In this document: one piece after another, positions 44,301 through 52,384 of the stretch
Numbering within the stretch: position 1 is the stretch's first letter
Layout of the letters: each line of letters opens with the position of its first letter
Assembly: GCA_038729425.1 (NCBI GenBank)
Contig: JAVYSB010000004.1
Location: 1 to 64,000, forward strand
From: Thermoplasmataceae archaeon
GTDB taxonomy: Archaea > Thermoplasmatota > Thermoplasmata > Thermoplasmatales > Thermoplasmataceae
DNA: 64,000 bases
Reading direction: 5' to 3'
Notes under the pieces: model-generated
What the model saw: the letters and a program-made list of their open reading frames with translations, nothing else
Databases searched by the model: none
What the model was told of the DNA's origin: nothing
Made by a program: the position numbers and the translations under genes

Positions 44301-46470
44301 TGCCTTTCTCATAGGAAGGAAGCTCCGGGGCGGGATCGTCGAATATTACTCAACACCCTTTGCAACAAAGCCTTGGACTGAGGATGACGTTCAATACTGC
44401 CTGAAAAAGATTCTTGGATCTTATGGCCCCCTTACGCTGGATGAAATCCAGATACGTCTACCCTTTGAATCCCAGGATTTGGAAGGTGTATTGAAAAACA
44501 TGGTCTCGGGAGGTGAGGTAGTTCTTGACTATATATCTCCTGTTTTCTCCAAACAGTACATAATGAAAGAGGATCTGGATGCTCTTGTGGGCGAAAGTAA
44601 GCGGGACATTCAGTCGGAAAGGATAAAGAGATTCAGTGAACCCGTAGACACCCTGAAGAAGTTCTTCGAAGTTTACGGGTTTGCCGTGGATACCTGGGAC
44701 ATAAGGGCAAGATATCCCGGGTTCACCCTGAGAGAACTCCGAGAAGCGTTATCTTCCGGAGAGATAGTTTATGGCAAGTTCATAAAACACCGCTCAACTT
44801 ACATGTCAATGGGCCTTGCCAGCACATTGAATTACCTGAGATATGATAGAATTTCCAAGGAGGAATCGGAAATTCTATCATACATTGGGGAGGGGTATGA
44901 CAGCGATAGGGCCATTGTAAAACGATCTGCATATGATATAAAGATCATCCGGCAGATTATCAGGGTGCTCGAGTACAAACTCGCGATCTGCAGGGACGAG
45001 AATGACAATCTGAGAGTACTCTTTGGAGACAAGAGATCAGCGGGTGACATAAGGTTCCTTGTGAATCTGTATGGACCTGTAACGCTGGGAGAGCTTTCGC
45101 GGACATTTTGGTTTCACGGCGACGAGGAGATCAAGGCAAGCGGGTTGAAACCTTTCTACTACAATCGGGAACTTTACTATGGTGATCAGAACGTTACCGG
45201 ACCTAAAGGTAACAGCATTTTACTGACAATACTTGATCCAATAAGCATGTACATGGGAAAGCTCTACACAAGGGATATAGAATTCAATTCCCGCCTTTTC
45301 AGTAACGGTACAGAAATAGCAGACGTCCAGTATGAAATGAAGGATAATGTGCTCTGGATTGAAAGCGTTCAGGAGATTCCAGGCACAGATTACGTTCAAA
45401 TTCTTACAAGCCTTGAACAGATCAGAAAAAGAATTGGGCTCGATGCTCTTGTTCTGTATGACGAAAAAAAATCGTTTCCCGACCGGCTTGAGGACCATGG
45501 TTTCAAGCGTACGGGAGATATTGTTATAAACCTTGAAGCCGAAAGCCAGGGTATGGGCGAAGAATCGCTTCTGAAGGCAGCAGTTTCACAGTTCTCAAGG
45601 GCGAGACCGTCAGAGGCAATTCTATTCAATTTTCTAAGGGACAGAGTGATTGGCATCAGGAGTGAGATCGAAGCCAGTTCTATGGGTATAACCAATAACC
45701 AGTTGAGAAACTACTTCCAGTCGAGGCTGCTGTACACGTTTAACGGTCCTTTTGGAGTTCCTGCCCTCGGGGCGCTTGAAACAATATCCCTTTTCAGGGC
45801 ATTGAAGAATCACAAACTGACAGATGACGAGGACAGAATTGTAAGCGTGATCCTGGACAACAGCGGAGCAACTGAAGAAGAAATTCTGCAAACTGTGAGA
45901 AGGAATATACCCGGAATCAGGGCCGTTATAAAGAGCCTTTATTCAAACGACGTTCTGGCGAAGGACTATAACCGCAAGTACGTCTTTGTTCCAGAAAAGT
46001 ACACACAACGTGAAGCTGTTGATATCATCCTTGATTTTCTCCTTAATGAGCTGTTGTTCTTCGACAAGGATAAATTTGAAAGCGTTACTGGGTCAGAGGC
46101 TGGCAAGGATTATCATGAAGCTGTTGATAAGCTTCTTCTTGGGAAGAAGGTAAGAAAGGTTATCAATGCAGACGAGAAAAGAGTCAGTTACGTTTCTACA
46201 AAATATAAACCAGAAAAGAGGATTCCCTCTGGAACAACAATAATAATGGGGCCGAAAGACATACTGCCGCTCTATTTCGCTGCACTTATCAAGAGAAAAT
46301 TCTCAGTGAGGAATTACTTTTACCTTTACTCAGGGGATTTTGTCAGCGCATTCACAGGCAAAAAGAGAGGAAAAATTATTGAGGTCACAAAGATAATCGG
46401 TGATAAGAAGTACAGGGAAATAATCCGTAGGGAAATGAACAGAATGGGATTTGCCCTGACCTTCCGGTAG
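41329..46470 (+). CDS. Lhr-type ATP-dependent helicase with long C-terminal extension (1713 aa)
   Basis: The N-terminal half is a superfamily 2 Lhr helicase. It has the Q-like TEPQKRAIP, Walker A SSPTGTGKT with Lys60, DEIH at 179-182, LSATQAP, and TSTSLELGIDIG and QRIGRSGHG in the second RecA domain. Winged-helix and Lhr-specific domains follow. The usual archaeal Lhr core ends around 900 residues; this protein continues for another 800 with repeated winged-helix-like segments (GPLTLDEIQIRLPFE, GPVTLGELSRTFWFHG) reminiscent of YcaQ/Lhr C-terminal domains of long bacterial Lhr. Lhr enzymes translocate on single-stranded DNA and unwind forks and RNA:DNA hybrids in repair. No frameshift or internal start is apparent. 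Confidence 0.92.
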   Translation: MDVASEISYRVEDELPFLDPVIAKWFNRNYTGLTEPQKRAIPLIHGKISVLVSSPTGTGKTMTGFLSILNELFLMSREGTLEDKIYCLYISPLKALANDIDKNLKRPLSEIAQISKESNNSFPAIRVSVRSGDTPQSERQKMLKKPPHILITTPESFSLALSAPKFREKFLGLKYVIVDEIHEVSATKRGSLLSINLERLENIAGHFVRIGLSATQAPLNVIGQFLCGYSNGEPRSFEIVDVDTKKSLDLSTITPVKDLSRANYEVANDKMYDVLAGLISEHRTTLVFTNTRSGTEHVALRLKARGIESIEAHHSSLGRETRLDVENKLKNGELKCVITSTSLELGIDIGNIDLVVQIGSPKSVSKGLQRIGRSGHGLNQLSKGRFLVFDLDDLMECAVLTKAAYDREIDRVVIPENPLDVLSQVLVGMSLEKVWGFDEAYDLIRKSYTFHTLEIEDYRSTINYLSGEIEDSTIYSKIWFDRDKNTFGKKKSSRMIYFMNVGTIPEEADYQVVNERGKHLGQLSDKFVERLKHGDVFVLGAKTYMYIRSTGNRVSVKDAVGMRPTVPSWTGEMLPRNYDLGVLVGEFREELYRRIRDREETVHWLMEYYKLDEYGANSLISYVKTQSQFALPTDRKLLVEGYIDSKNLYSIIFHIPLGRRINDALSRAYAQAISNQYSVTTRITVTDDGFMLTAPQKIPLKEQLTLINASNFEDMVSRSIINTEVFKQRFRHCAARSLMVLRKYKGYDISIVRQQLRSDKVLRSLESIKNFPVIKETYHEIMNDMMDVPRALNYVKDVIDRGNVSILDYREDTSPFSYGIILTGVSDIVLMEDRSKLLKELQSKIIDRVFGEQKISFMFNDSKVVENYFRSKVPRIRDEESYAALADHFLYIDPFRDRFNSPFPYSDIDPNEITERLINNGVISSVYIRSSAWASRTSYGILRRLFARKLEMNHTRKKLVELCDGSTFNELKSRSGMNEIELKDELIRLESAFLIGRKLRGGIVEYYSTPFATKPWTEDDVQYCLKKILGSYGPLTLDEIQIRLPFESQDLEGVLKNMVSGGEVVLDYISPVFSKQYIMKEDLDALVGESKRDIQSERIKRFSEPVDTLKKFFEVYGFAVDTWDIRARYPGFTLRELREALSSGEIVYGKFIKHRSTYMSMGLASTLNYLRYDRISKEESEILSYIGEGYDSDRAIVKRSAYDIKIIRQIIRVLEYKLAICRDENDNLRVLFGDKRSAGDIRFLVNLYGPVTLGELSRTFWFHGDEEIKASGLKPFYYNRELYYGDQNVTGPKGNSILLTILDPISMYMGKLYTRDIEFNSRLFSNGTEIADVQYEMKDNVLWIESVQEIPGTDYVQILTSLEQIRKRIGLDALVLYDEKKSFPDRLEDHGFKRTGDIVINLEAESQGMGEESLLKAAVSQFSRARPSEAILFNFLRDRVIGIRSEIEASSMGITNNQLRNYFQSRLLYTFNGPFGVPALGALETISLFRALKNHKLTDDEDRIVSVILDNSGATEEEILQTVRRNIPGIRAVIKSLYSNDVLAKDYNRKYVFVPEKYTQREAVDIILDFLLNELLFFDKDKFESVTGSEAGKDYHEAVDKLLLGKKVRKVINADEKRVSYVSTKYKPEKRIPSGTTIIMGPKDILPLYFAALIKRKFSVRNYFYLYSGDFVSAFTGKKRGKIIEVTKIIGDKKYREIIRREMNRMGFALTFR

Positions 46471-46480
46471 GTGTGGTATC

Positions 46481-46753
46481 TTGTCGTTCTCGTATGGAAT
46501 CATTGTGTCTGGCATTTCAATAGTTATCTCCATCTTTTTGATAACGGTGTCCCTCAAAGGTGCGAGGAAGACAGGATCTCCTGGAATTTTATACGTTGGA
46601 ATTGCTTTTGTTATCATTCTGCTGGACAATGTCATTTATACTTTGTCTTCACTGGAAATACTCTTCTCCAGCCAAATTTTTATTCCCGCGTTCCTTGTTT
46701 CTGATCTAATAATACTCCTATTTTTTTATATGGGGGCTATAAGAGGTAGATAA
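46481..46753 (+). CDS. Small three-helix membrane protein, 90 aa
   Basis: A 90-aa protein with three hydrophobic helices (about 5-24, 36-58 and 66-84) and a basic loop GARKTGS between the first two. It starts at TTG, ten bases after the helicase stop, with GGTGTGG upstream. Its stop codon is immediately followed by the start of a winged-helix regulator gene. The arrangement of a small membrane protein translated directly before a DNA-binding protein suggests a two-piece membrane sensor. The family is not recognised. Confidence 0.75.
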   Translation: MSFSYGIIVSGISIVISIFLITVSLKGARKTGSPGILYVGIAFVIILLDNVIYTLSSLEILFSSQIFIPAFLVSDLIILLFFYMGAIRGR

Positions 46754-47254
46754 TTGCCAGACCCAGATAACGTCAGGGACAGAATTCTACTGTTTATCGA
46801 GAAAAACCCAGGGATGCATTTCAGGGAAATCCAGAGACAGACAGGAACTGCCGTTGGCCAGCTAGAATACCATCTGTATTCCATGGAGAAAGACGGAAGC
46901 ATTAAGGGTGAAAAGGATGGTAAATTTGTCAGGTATTTTCCTCTGTCGGAGGGATCGTTCCAGAACATGATTCTGTTCCTTGTCAGGAATCTCAGGAAGA
47001 GGGAAATGATTTTTAAACTGCTCAGGGAGGACATCCCTGAGGAGAAACTTATGCCGGTTAATGAAAAGAAGAGAAACTACGCTCTGATAATTCTTCAGGA
47101 GCTTGAAGCACTGGCCATAGTATCAAAGAGAGAGGAAGAAGGCCATAACATATATTCCATAAACAACAGAGATAGAATAATAGAAACTCTGGTTAAGTAC
47201 AGAGAAAGCTTCCTTGACTATACGTCCAGTAATTTTATAAATCTCTTCAAATAA
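46754..47254 (+). CDS. Winged-helix transcriptional regulator, 166 aa
   Basis: The N-terminal domain is a winged helix (VRDRILLFIEKNPGMHFREI, then TGTAVGQLEYHLYSMEKDG with the recognition helix, then a wing KDGKFVRYFP). This is the MarR/ArsR-like fold common in archaeal regulators. A second winged-helix-like domain (RNYALIILQELEALAIVSKR) follows. The TTG start touches the upstream stop codon, with AGAGGTAG as ribosome binding site. Its 3' end overlaps the convergent surface protein gene by eight bases. The preceding membrane protein is the likely signalling partner (inferred). Confidence 0.88.
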   Translation: MPDPDNVRDRILLFIEKNPGMHFREIQRQTGTAVGQLEYHLYSMEKDGSIKGEKDGKFVRYFPLSEGSFQNMILFLVRNLRKREMIFKLLREDIPEEKLMPVNEKKRNYALIILQELEALAIVSKREEEGHNIYSINNRDRIIETLVKYRESFLDYTSSNFINLFK

Positions 47255-48197
47255 ACTTCCTTCTTCTGTACATTATGTAAGGAACTGCTAACAGGACAGC
47301 TCCCATTGCCATTCCCACGCTCAATAATTCTTCATGCTGCAAAATGAAATTTACTATGGACTGCTGAACCGAAGATATGTGAAGGGTAGTAATATTCACC
47401 CCCGCGGTAGCAAGGTAAGGGTCCTGATAAATGGTACTAGCCATTCCGCTGACGTTGAATACAAAGTTTATTGCGGTCTCTGGGAAGTTAAAGTCATACT
47501 TATTGCCCGTTGAATTTAATAAGGTCTGACTCCCACCGTTAAGGTTGTAGGTGTCGTTCCACCAAAATAGTGCCTGGTATTTTCCGGGATTAAAAAAGTA
47601 CCCGTTGACCATTGATCCTGGGTGACCTGGCATCTGTCCATCTCCGTAAAAGTCATCCCGTCCTAGGTTCATGGTATTGTTCTTTGCGCTGAAATCTGAC
47701 ACAAGAATGACCAAGGCACCTGGTCCCACTGCTGTGAGGGAAGAGAAATGAATGTAGACACTGACTTTATAGTAAGTATATTCTGAAAAGTTGCCGAGAT
47801 TAGAGCTGTTTAATGAGAATAGTTTCTCTGGTGTAGCATTCTCAGGGGTAACGTTGATGATAACGAGAAAACTTTGCCCATTTGAACCATATCGATTATG
47901 TCCACTTTCCTCTCCGCTGTTTGATATTGTGAAATTCGAACTGTATGAGAGGTTTCCATTATTGTCAACGCCATGCCAGTTATCATTAGCAAAGTAATTA
48001 ACAGATGGCTGCCCCTGGTTAAGATAAATAAGGCCCAGATATGTGAGGTTATAACTTATATTTCCTGGAAGCTGAATGTTTATATTGGGAATATTACCAT
48101 AGATTACACTCCCTGCTCCATCATCGCGCGGGCCAAGAGCATGAATGCCTAGGCCTGTTATAAGCACCACTGCAAGAATAACTACCGGGAGGTTCAC
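47247..48197 (-). CDS. Surface-anchored protein, 316 aa
   Basis: A secreted, Asn/Tyr/Gly-rich protein with an N-terminal hydrophobic signal (LPVVILAVVLITGLGIHAL). It has about ten N-glycosylation sequons and a C-terminal membrane helix followed by YRRRKF, so the bulk faces outside. No catalytic motif is seen. The layout resembles the thermopsin precursor and other Thermoplasmatales surface proteins, but the family is not recognised. The start is GTG with an AT-rich upstream region (CATAAATCATAA), probably leaderless. Confidence 0.72.
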   Translation of the reverse strand: MNLPVVILAVVLITGLGIHALGPRDDGAGSVIYGNIPNINIQLPGNISYNLTYLGLIYLNQGQPSVNYFANDNWHGVDNNGNLSYSSNFTISNSGEESGHNRYGSNGQSFLVIINVTPENATPEKLFSLNSSNLGNFSEYTYYKVSVYIHFSSLTAVGPGALVILVSDFSAKNNTMNLGRDDFYGDGQMPGHPGSMVNGYFFNPGKYQALFWWNDTYNLNGGSQTLLNSTGNKYDFNFPETAINFVFNVSGMASTIYQDPYLATAGVNITTLHISSVQQSIVNFILQHEELLSVGMAMGAVLLAVPYIMYRRRKFI

Positions 48198-48246
48198 TTA
48201 TGATTTATGCCATGGTAAAATAATTTATTTTTGGTACAATCTTGCT

Positions 48247-48405
48247 TTACGAAAACTCTTCTTCAAGTTCTACCATCACATCGTTCAGGACTTCGTCAAA
48301 TGTGTTCCCCGTGTATTCCCTGAGCCCACCTATTTCTGTCCTGAGCTTTGCTATAAACTGATCATCATCTTTGTCAAATTCTATATTGCATATCATTTCC
48401 TGCAT
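48247..48405 (-). CDS. Small acidic protein, 52 aa
   Basis: A minus-strand 52-codon frame starting at ATG 48405 with TGGTG about nine bases upstream. The product is strongly acidic and mostly helical (NIEFDKDDDQFIAKLRTEIG, FDEVLNDVMVELEEEFS). The frame, start site and composition all look genuine. I do not recognise the family; the profile suits an antitoxin or a small adaptor, but no toxin-like partner is adjacent. Confidence 0.6.
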   Translation of the reverse strand: MQEMICNIEFDKDDDQFIAKLRTEIGGLREYTGNTFDEVLNDVMVELEEEFS

Positions 48406-48792
48406 GGGAAGCACCAAAGATCGCAATTAACGGTCTGATAAAAACATTTGGTTTGTTATGTACTCTTCAGAAGAGATTCTGAGAATTATGAATCAGAACA
48501 CAATCCGGTTAATTCTGATTTCACCGTCAGTGATCACAGGACCTGAAACATCTGTGTAATTATTTTTGCGCATATGCCCTTTCACACACAGTATCGTTAT
48601 CCATATGTACAGATTGGAGGATTATAACCTGTGACAGGCTGAACACCAAAATTGGTTCAAAACAATAAAATGTCTTCCTTATATTTCCCGAATAGAACCA
48701 TGTCTGCAAAACTAATGAAGTTCATTGTAATCTGTGGCCCAAGATGTTCAGCACGAAAAAAAGTCTGGGCAACAGAGGCATGACTTCTTCAT
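48406..48792. other. Intergenic region with only weak candidates
   Basis: Between the 52-aa gene and the DUF2173 gene there is one coding-like minus-strand frame of 26 codons (48493-48573, MRKNNYTDVSGPVITDGEIR) with GAAAGGG before its ATG. It may be a gene remnant. AT-rich blocks near 48660-48690 could be promoter elements. I see nothing else. Confidence 0.3.
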
Positions 48793-49146
48793 TTATCTTC
48801 CATAATTGCAGAGGCTATATAGTCTCTTCTTTATGCCGTCAAAATTCACTTCGCTGTCCTTCACTATCACGCCAAGGCAGGCCCTGGATCCGCATTGTAG
48901 GAACAAAGAGTATTCTATGCCCTGTATCGTAACGCTTTGGAATGGTGCTATATTGACGCCACAATAATTGGTGTACAGTGAAGTAATGGTTTCCAGGAAA
49001 GACACCAGCGATCCACTGAGCCTTGAGGTGGAGTCTGCCTGCTGTCCAGTGAGTGTTTTCGAATGAAAAGATCTTAGAGTGCCTAGCTCATCAAATTCGC
49101 CTACTGCGACGACACCTTTCATGTTTTCGAATTCGTTAAGGTCCAT
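48793..49146 (-). CDS. DUF2173 family protein
   Basis: A 117-aa protein of the DUF2173 family, whose members start MDLNxLxxxKGVVAAGEF. Here MDLNEFENMKGVVAVGEFDE is clear, followed by a central helix pair and YSLFLQCGSRACLGVIVKD. The fold is expected to resemble roadblock/LC7 domains; the function is unknown. Three cysteines in the second half (NYCG, LQCG, RACL) are notable. The start at 49146 is preferred over 49167 because it matches the family N-terminus and lies 19 bases after the TATA box at 49165-49174. Confidence 0.85.
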   Translation of the reverse strand: MDLNEFENMKGVVAVGEFDELGTLRSFHSKTLTGQQADSTSRLSGSLVSFLETITSLYTNYCGVNIAPFQSVTIQGIEYSLFLQCGSRACLGVIVKDSEVNFDGIKKRLYSLCNYGR

Positions 49147-49164
49147 AGAATTGTAATATTCATA

Positions 49165-49174
49165 CATTTAAAGG
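49165..49174 (-). promoter_or_regulatory. TATA box of the DUF2173 gene
   Basis: On the minus strand CCTTTAAATG ends 19 bases before ATG 49146. This indicates a leaderless transcript and rules out the upstream ATG at 49167 as the main start. Confidence 0.45.
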
Positions 49175-49279
49175 TTTGATACCTTATAGGTAAAGGAATA
49201 TCAAAAAGGATGAATCTCGAAAATTTTTGAAAACACCGGATTGCAGGAGCTCGAAAATAAAAAAAAAGAATCTGGGAGT

Positions 49280-50449
49280 TTATAGCAGGCTGGCTTCAGC
49301 CTGCATGACTCCCAAAAGGCTTGTTTGAGATAATTGTACTCCAACATACTCAACTTCGATAATATACGATCCGTACAGGGCAATAGTTAAATCGGTTTCG
49401 TTTCCGCTAGAATACGCAGTTGCGTTTGCGTATTCCAGCTTTACACCACTTGTTGTGTTTCCGTAAGTGGGAGCCTGTCCTCTTAATTCTCCCAGAATGA
49501 GGCTTGCATTCTTGAACGTTTCATTAGCAGCTGCTGTACTGGTCATTCCAACATATCCTAGCTCGAGCCCAGCATCTGATTTATTTGTGAATAGGGAAAA
49601 GCCCATTGAACTGATATTTGAGGTGAAGTTACCAGCCTCGTTGGTGACCATCGAGTATCCAGTGCTGTTCAGGCTGCTGTTTATTAGTCCAGAAGCTTTG
49701 AAGAGTGTTATGCTGGCGTTAAATACGCTAACCCATCCCGAGTTTGACAGGTTGTTATTGATGGTGCTGGCCTGAATTAGCTTCTCTGATGCCTTGAAGC
49801 TAGTGTTGTAGGAATTTAGGACGTTAACCTGATTAGTTAAGAGATCAGTAAAATGCGAAAGTGAAAGATTCGAACTTCCGTTATATACCCCATACATTAG
49901 GCTCTGCTTATATATGGCATAGACGACACTTTCGTAAGATTGGCCGTAATGGTAAGATACATAAGCGTAAAGGGCACCATTGGTGGTTGTGCCCTTCACG
50001 GCATAATACCCTGGCTGGCCGTTAATCATTGATATGTTTTTAAAGACTGATCCATTTATCATGTCTGCCAGTTTTACCGATGACAGGCCAAGGTACCCGA
50101 ACAAGAGAGCGCTATTGTTCGTGGTGGACTGGAAACCAGCGAGCTGCAGGGAACTCACTTGAGCTGTCGTATTGTTAACTAGCATTTCAAGTGGGCCAGT
50201 GAAGAGGTATGGGTATCCCTTATACAGTTGGCTGATATTTCCTATTCCTCCGTTAACTGCAAACACCTCAGACCAGTGACCTCCCATTGAAGTATTCACG
50301 GTACCGGTCGAAACGATATTGAGCCCATTTAGAGTTGGGGGAGTAGATTTGCCACCTGAAAACAAAGAGGGATCAGTATAAACAATATATCCCACGCTCG
50401 CAACCAGAACCACTGCGACAACAACTACGACCATACTTGTGGATTTCAT
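49280..50449 (-). CDS. Membrane-anchored surface protein, 389 aa
   Basis: An N-terminal hydrophobic helix (SMVVVVVAVVLVASVGYIVY) serves as signal or anchor, with no C-terminal helix. The outside part is Ser/Asn/Gly/Tyr-rich with many N-glycosylation sequons and few charges, as expected for a protein exposed to acid. Segments repeat loosely (FKASEKLIQAS/FKASGLINSS, GYLGLSSVKLAD/GYVGMTSTAAAN), suggesting two related halves. No enzymatic motif is visible and the family is not recognised. It is a single-gene unit. Confidence 0.7.
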   Translation of the reverse strand: MKSTSMVVVVVAVVLVASVGYIVYTDPSLFSGGKSTPPTLNGLNIVSTGTVNTSMGGHWSEVFAVNGGIGNISQLYKGYPYLFTGPLEMLVNNTTAQVSSLQLAGFQSTTNNSALLFGYLGLSSVKLADMINGSVFKNISMINGQPGYYAVKGTTTNGALYAYVSYHYGQSYESVVYAIYKQSLMYGVYNGSSNLSLSHFTDLLTNQVNVLNSYNTSFKASEKLIQASTINNNLSNSGWVSVFNASITLFKASGLINSSLNSTGYSMVTNEAGNFTSNISSMGFSLFTNKSDAGLELGYVGMTSTAAANETFKNASLILGELRGQAPTYGNTTSGVKLEYANATAYSSGNETDLTIALYGSYIIEVEYVGVQLSQTSLLGVMQAEASLL

Positions 50450-50545
50450 TGAATAGCATGTTGAATCAAGTATAAATTAATATGCTTTTGGAAAATTTTT
50501 ACAAACAACCTCGTCGGAGGCAGTTTGCCCATAGGAGGAGGTATT

Positions 50546-51559
50546 TTATAGTTTTATCATCACCCTTCCGAGGCTCTTTCTGTTTCTTATATCACTGTAG
50601 GCTTCATTTATCCTGTCGAGTGTAACTAGCCGATTGGAAATCGTGTGGATCTTCCCAGATGCGCTCATTCCAAGTACCTTCTTCATGTCCTCACGCGTGG
50701 AACTTATACTCCCAGTGATCCTGTTACCTTTGAGTATTACCAGTCCAAGGGGGAGGCTTACGGGATCAGGGATAACATTGCCAATTACCACCATCCTTCC
50801 CCCAGTTTTAAGGCTCCTCAATGAACTCTCAAAGGTCGGCTTGCCCACGTCCTCAAGTACAATATCGACTCCGCCGCCGGTCAATTCTTTCACTTTCTTG
50901 CTGAAATCCTCTTCAGCAAACACAACTTCATCAGCGCCTGCTGCGAGTATTTCATCCGTTTTCCATTTCGAGGAAGTCTCTGCGATCACGCGTGCCCCAA
51001 GTGCCTTAGCAACCTGTATGGCATGCATGCCAACCCCTCCACCGGACCCGGTGAGGAGGATTGTCTCTCCTTCCATGATCCCACCTTCAACCTTGATTGC
51101 ATGGTAAATCATTCCAGTAACGCAGGCAGAAATCGCGGCTTCATGATCGCCGACGCCTTCTGGAACAGGAACGGCTGACCTCTCCGATATTTTCACATAC
51201 TTTCTGTATGAACCGTCCAGAAGTTCCCCGAATGTCTTCTTGTTCGGGCAAAGGTTCTCCCTGCCAGAGGTGCAGAATTCACATTTTCCGCAAGGGATAT
51301 AAATTAGGCTTGCAACTCTCTGACCAACCCTGAAATTCTTGACTTCAGGCCCAATTTTTGTTATTCTGCCCGCGATCTCATGTCCAGGAATTATGGGGAG
51401 TCTTACCCTTGGAAAGAAACCGTCCATTGTCAAAATGTCACGATAGCAGACGCCTGTAACTTCCTGTTCTAGAATGATTTCGTCTCCTAAAGGTTCTTCA
51501 GGTTCGGTTTCCCTGACTACCAGTGGTTTTTTTAGTTCGGTCAGATAGGCTGCTTTCAT
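50546..51559 (-). CDS. Zinc-dependent alcohol dehydrogenase, acryloyl-CoA-reductase-like
   Basis: A 337-aa medium-chain dehydrogenase. Catalytic zinc ligands are expected from TGVCYRD, PGHEIAG and the later conserved positions. The structural zinc is bound by the four-Cys lobe CGKCEFC...C (PCGKCEFCTSGRENLCP). The NAD(P) site is GSGGGVGMHAIQ. The pattern resembles archaeal acryloyl-CoA reductase and related enzymes, so an enoyl-thioester substrate is as likely as an alcohol. It is divergent from the HAD phosphatase gene. Confidence 0.9.
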   Translation of the reverse strand: MKAAYLTELKKPLVVRETEPEEPLGDEIILEQEVTGVCYRDILTMDGFFPRVRLPIIPGHEIAGRITKIGPEVKNFRVGQRVASLIYIPCGKCEFCTSGRENLCPNKKTFGELLDGSYRKYVKISERSAVPVPEGVGDHEAAISACVTGMIYHAIKVEGGIMEGETILLTGSGGGVGMHAIQVAKALGARVIAETSSKWKTDEILAAGADEVVFAEEDFSKKVKELTGGGVDIVLEDVGKPTFESSLRSLKTGGRMVVIGNVIPDPVSLPLGLVILKGNRITGSISSTREDMKKVLGMSASGKIHTISNRLVTLDRINEAYSDIRNRKSLGRVMIKL

Positions 51560-51628
51560 GACCTGTTATATGTTTGGCATATTTCTTTGCTTCGGAAAAG
51601 ATAATATCTCCAACATAATACGCCAAAA

Positions 51629-52249
51629 ATGAAAATTGAAGCGGTCATCTTTGATCTTGATGGGACCCTCCTAGACTCTTTCGGACTCAGGGTCGAAGCG
51701 TGGGCGCACGCCTTCATTAAATTTGGCGTAATGCCTGAAGTGTCCGAGATACAGCCGCTGATCGGTCTTCCCGGCCAGACTCTTGCCGCAAAATATTCTG
51801 ACGATCCTTACGCCGTCGAAATGGAAGAGGAGCGTTTCTTTGAGGAACGTATGTCGCAGGTTTCACTCTATCCCGATGTGGAAAGCACATTTGCAAAATT
51901 GAGTGACATGAACATTCCGGCTGCAATAGTGACCTCATCACGGCGGAAACTGGTCAGCAGGATGAGACTTCCTACGGAGAAGATCGTGACCATCGATGAT
52001 GTTTCAAAGGGGAAACCGGACCCTGAACCTTACAGGAAAGCAATGCAGATGCTTGGAGTAAGTAAACCTATGAACGTCGTGGTTGTCGGAGACGCAATGA
52101 CAGATATAATTCCTGCAAATGACATTGGTGCAATTTCAGTTCTAATCAAACATGGAAAGGATTATGAAACGGATTCTCCAAACTTCATTGTTGACGAAGT
52201 TTCGGAGGTCCTAAAGGTAATAAAAAATCTGGAAAAATCCGGCGCTTAG
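51629..52249 (+). CDS. HAD-superfamily phosphatase
   Basis: A 206-aa haloacid-dehalogenase hydrolase. The nucleophile Asp9 and acid/base Asp11 lie in FDLDGTLLDS. The Thr/Ser of motif II is in AIVTSS, the motif III Lys in VSKGKPDPEPY, and the motif IV acids in VVVGDAMTDI. A helical cap (about 15-80) places it among beta-phosphoglucomutase and phosphoglycolate phosphatase relatives. The metabolite cannot be specified. It stands alone. Confidence 0.9.
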   Translation: MKIEAVIFDLDGTLLDSFGLRVEAWAHAFIKFGVMPEVSEIQPLIGLPGQTLAAKYSDDPYAVEMEEERFFEERMSQVSLYPDVESTFAKLSDMNIPAAIVTSSRRKLVSRMRLPTEKIVTIDDVSKGKPDPEPYRKAMQMLGVSKPMNVVVVGDAMTDIIPANDIGAISVLIKHGKDYETDSPNFIVDEVSEVLKVIKNLEKSGA

Positions 52250-52384
52250 TTCAGTGGTTTCAATCATTGTTATTGAATCGGAAACCCTCAACAGATTAAT
52301 GTGTGGATAGAAGCCCCTGCCGGTAGTTATCGCTCGGCACTGCCATCGAAAGGATAAAGTGAAAGCCTTTTATCGCAGGAAAAA

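Noticed and set aside
41583-45891. Antisense frames of 67-127 codons opposite the Lhr helicase
   Set aside because: The sense frame is continuous for 1713 codons with helicase motifs; the antisense products show no domain.
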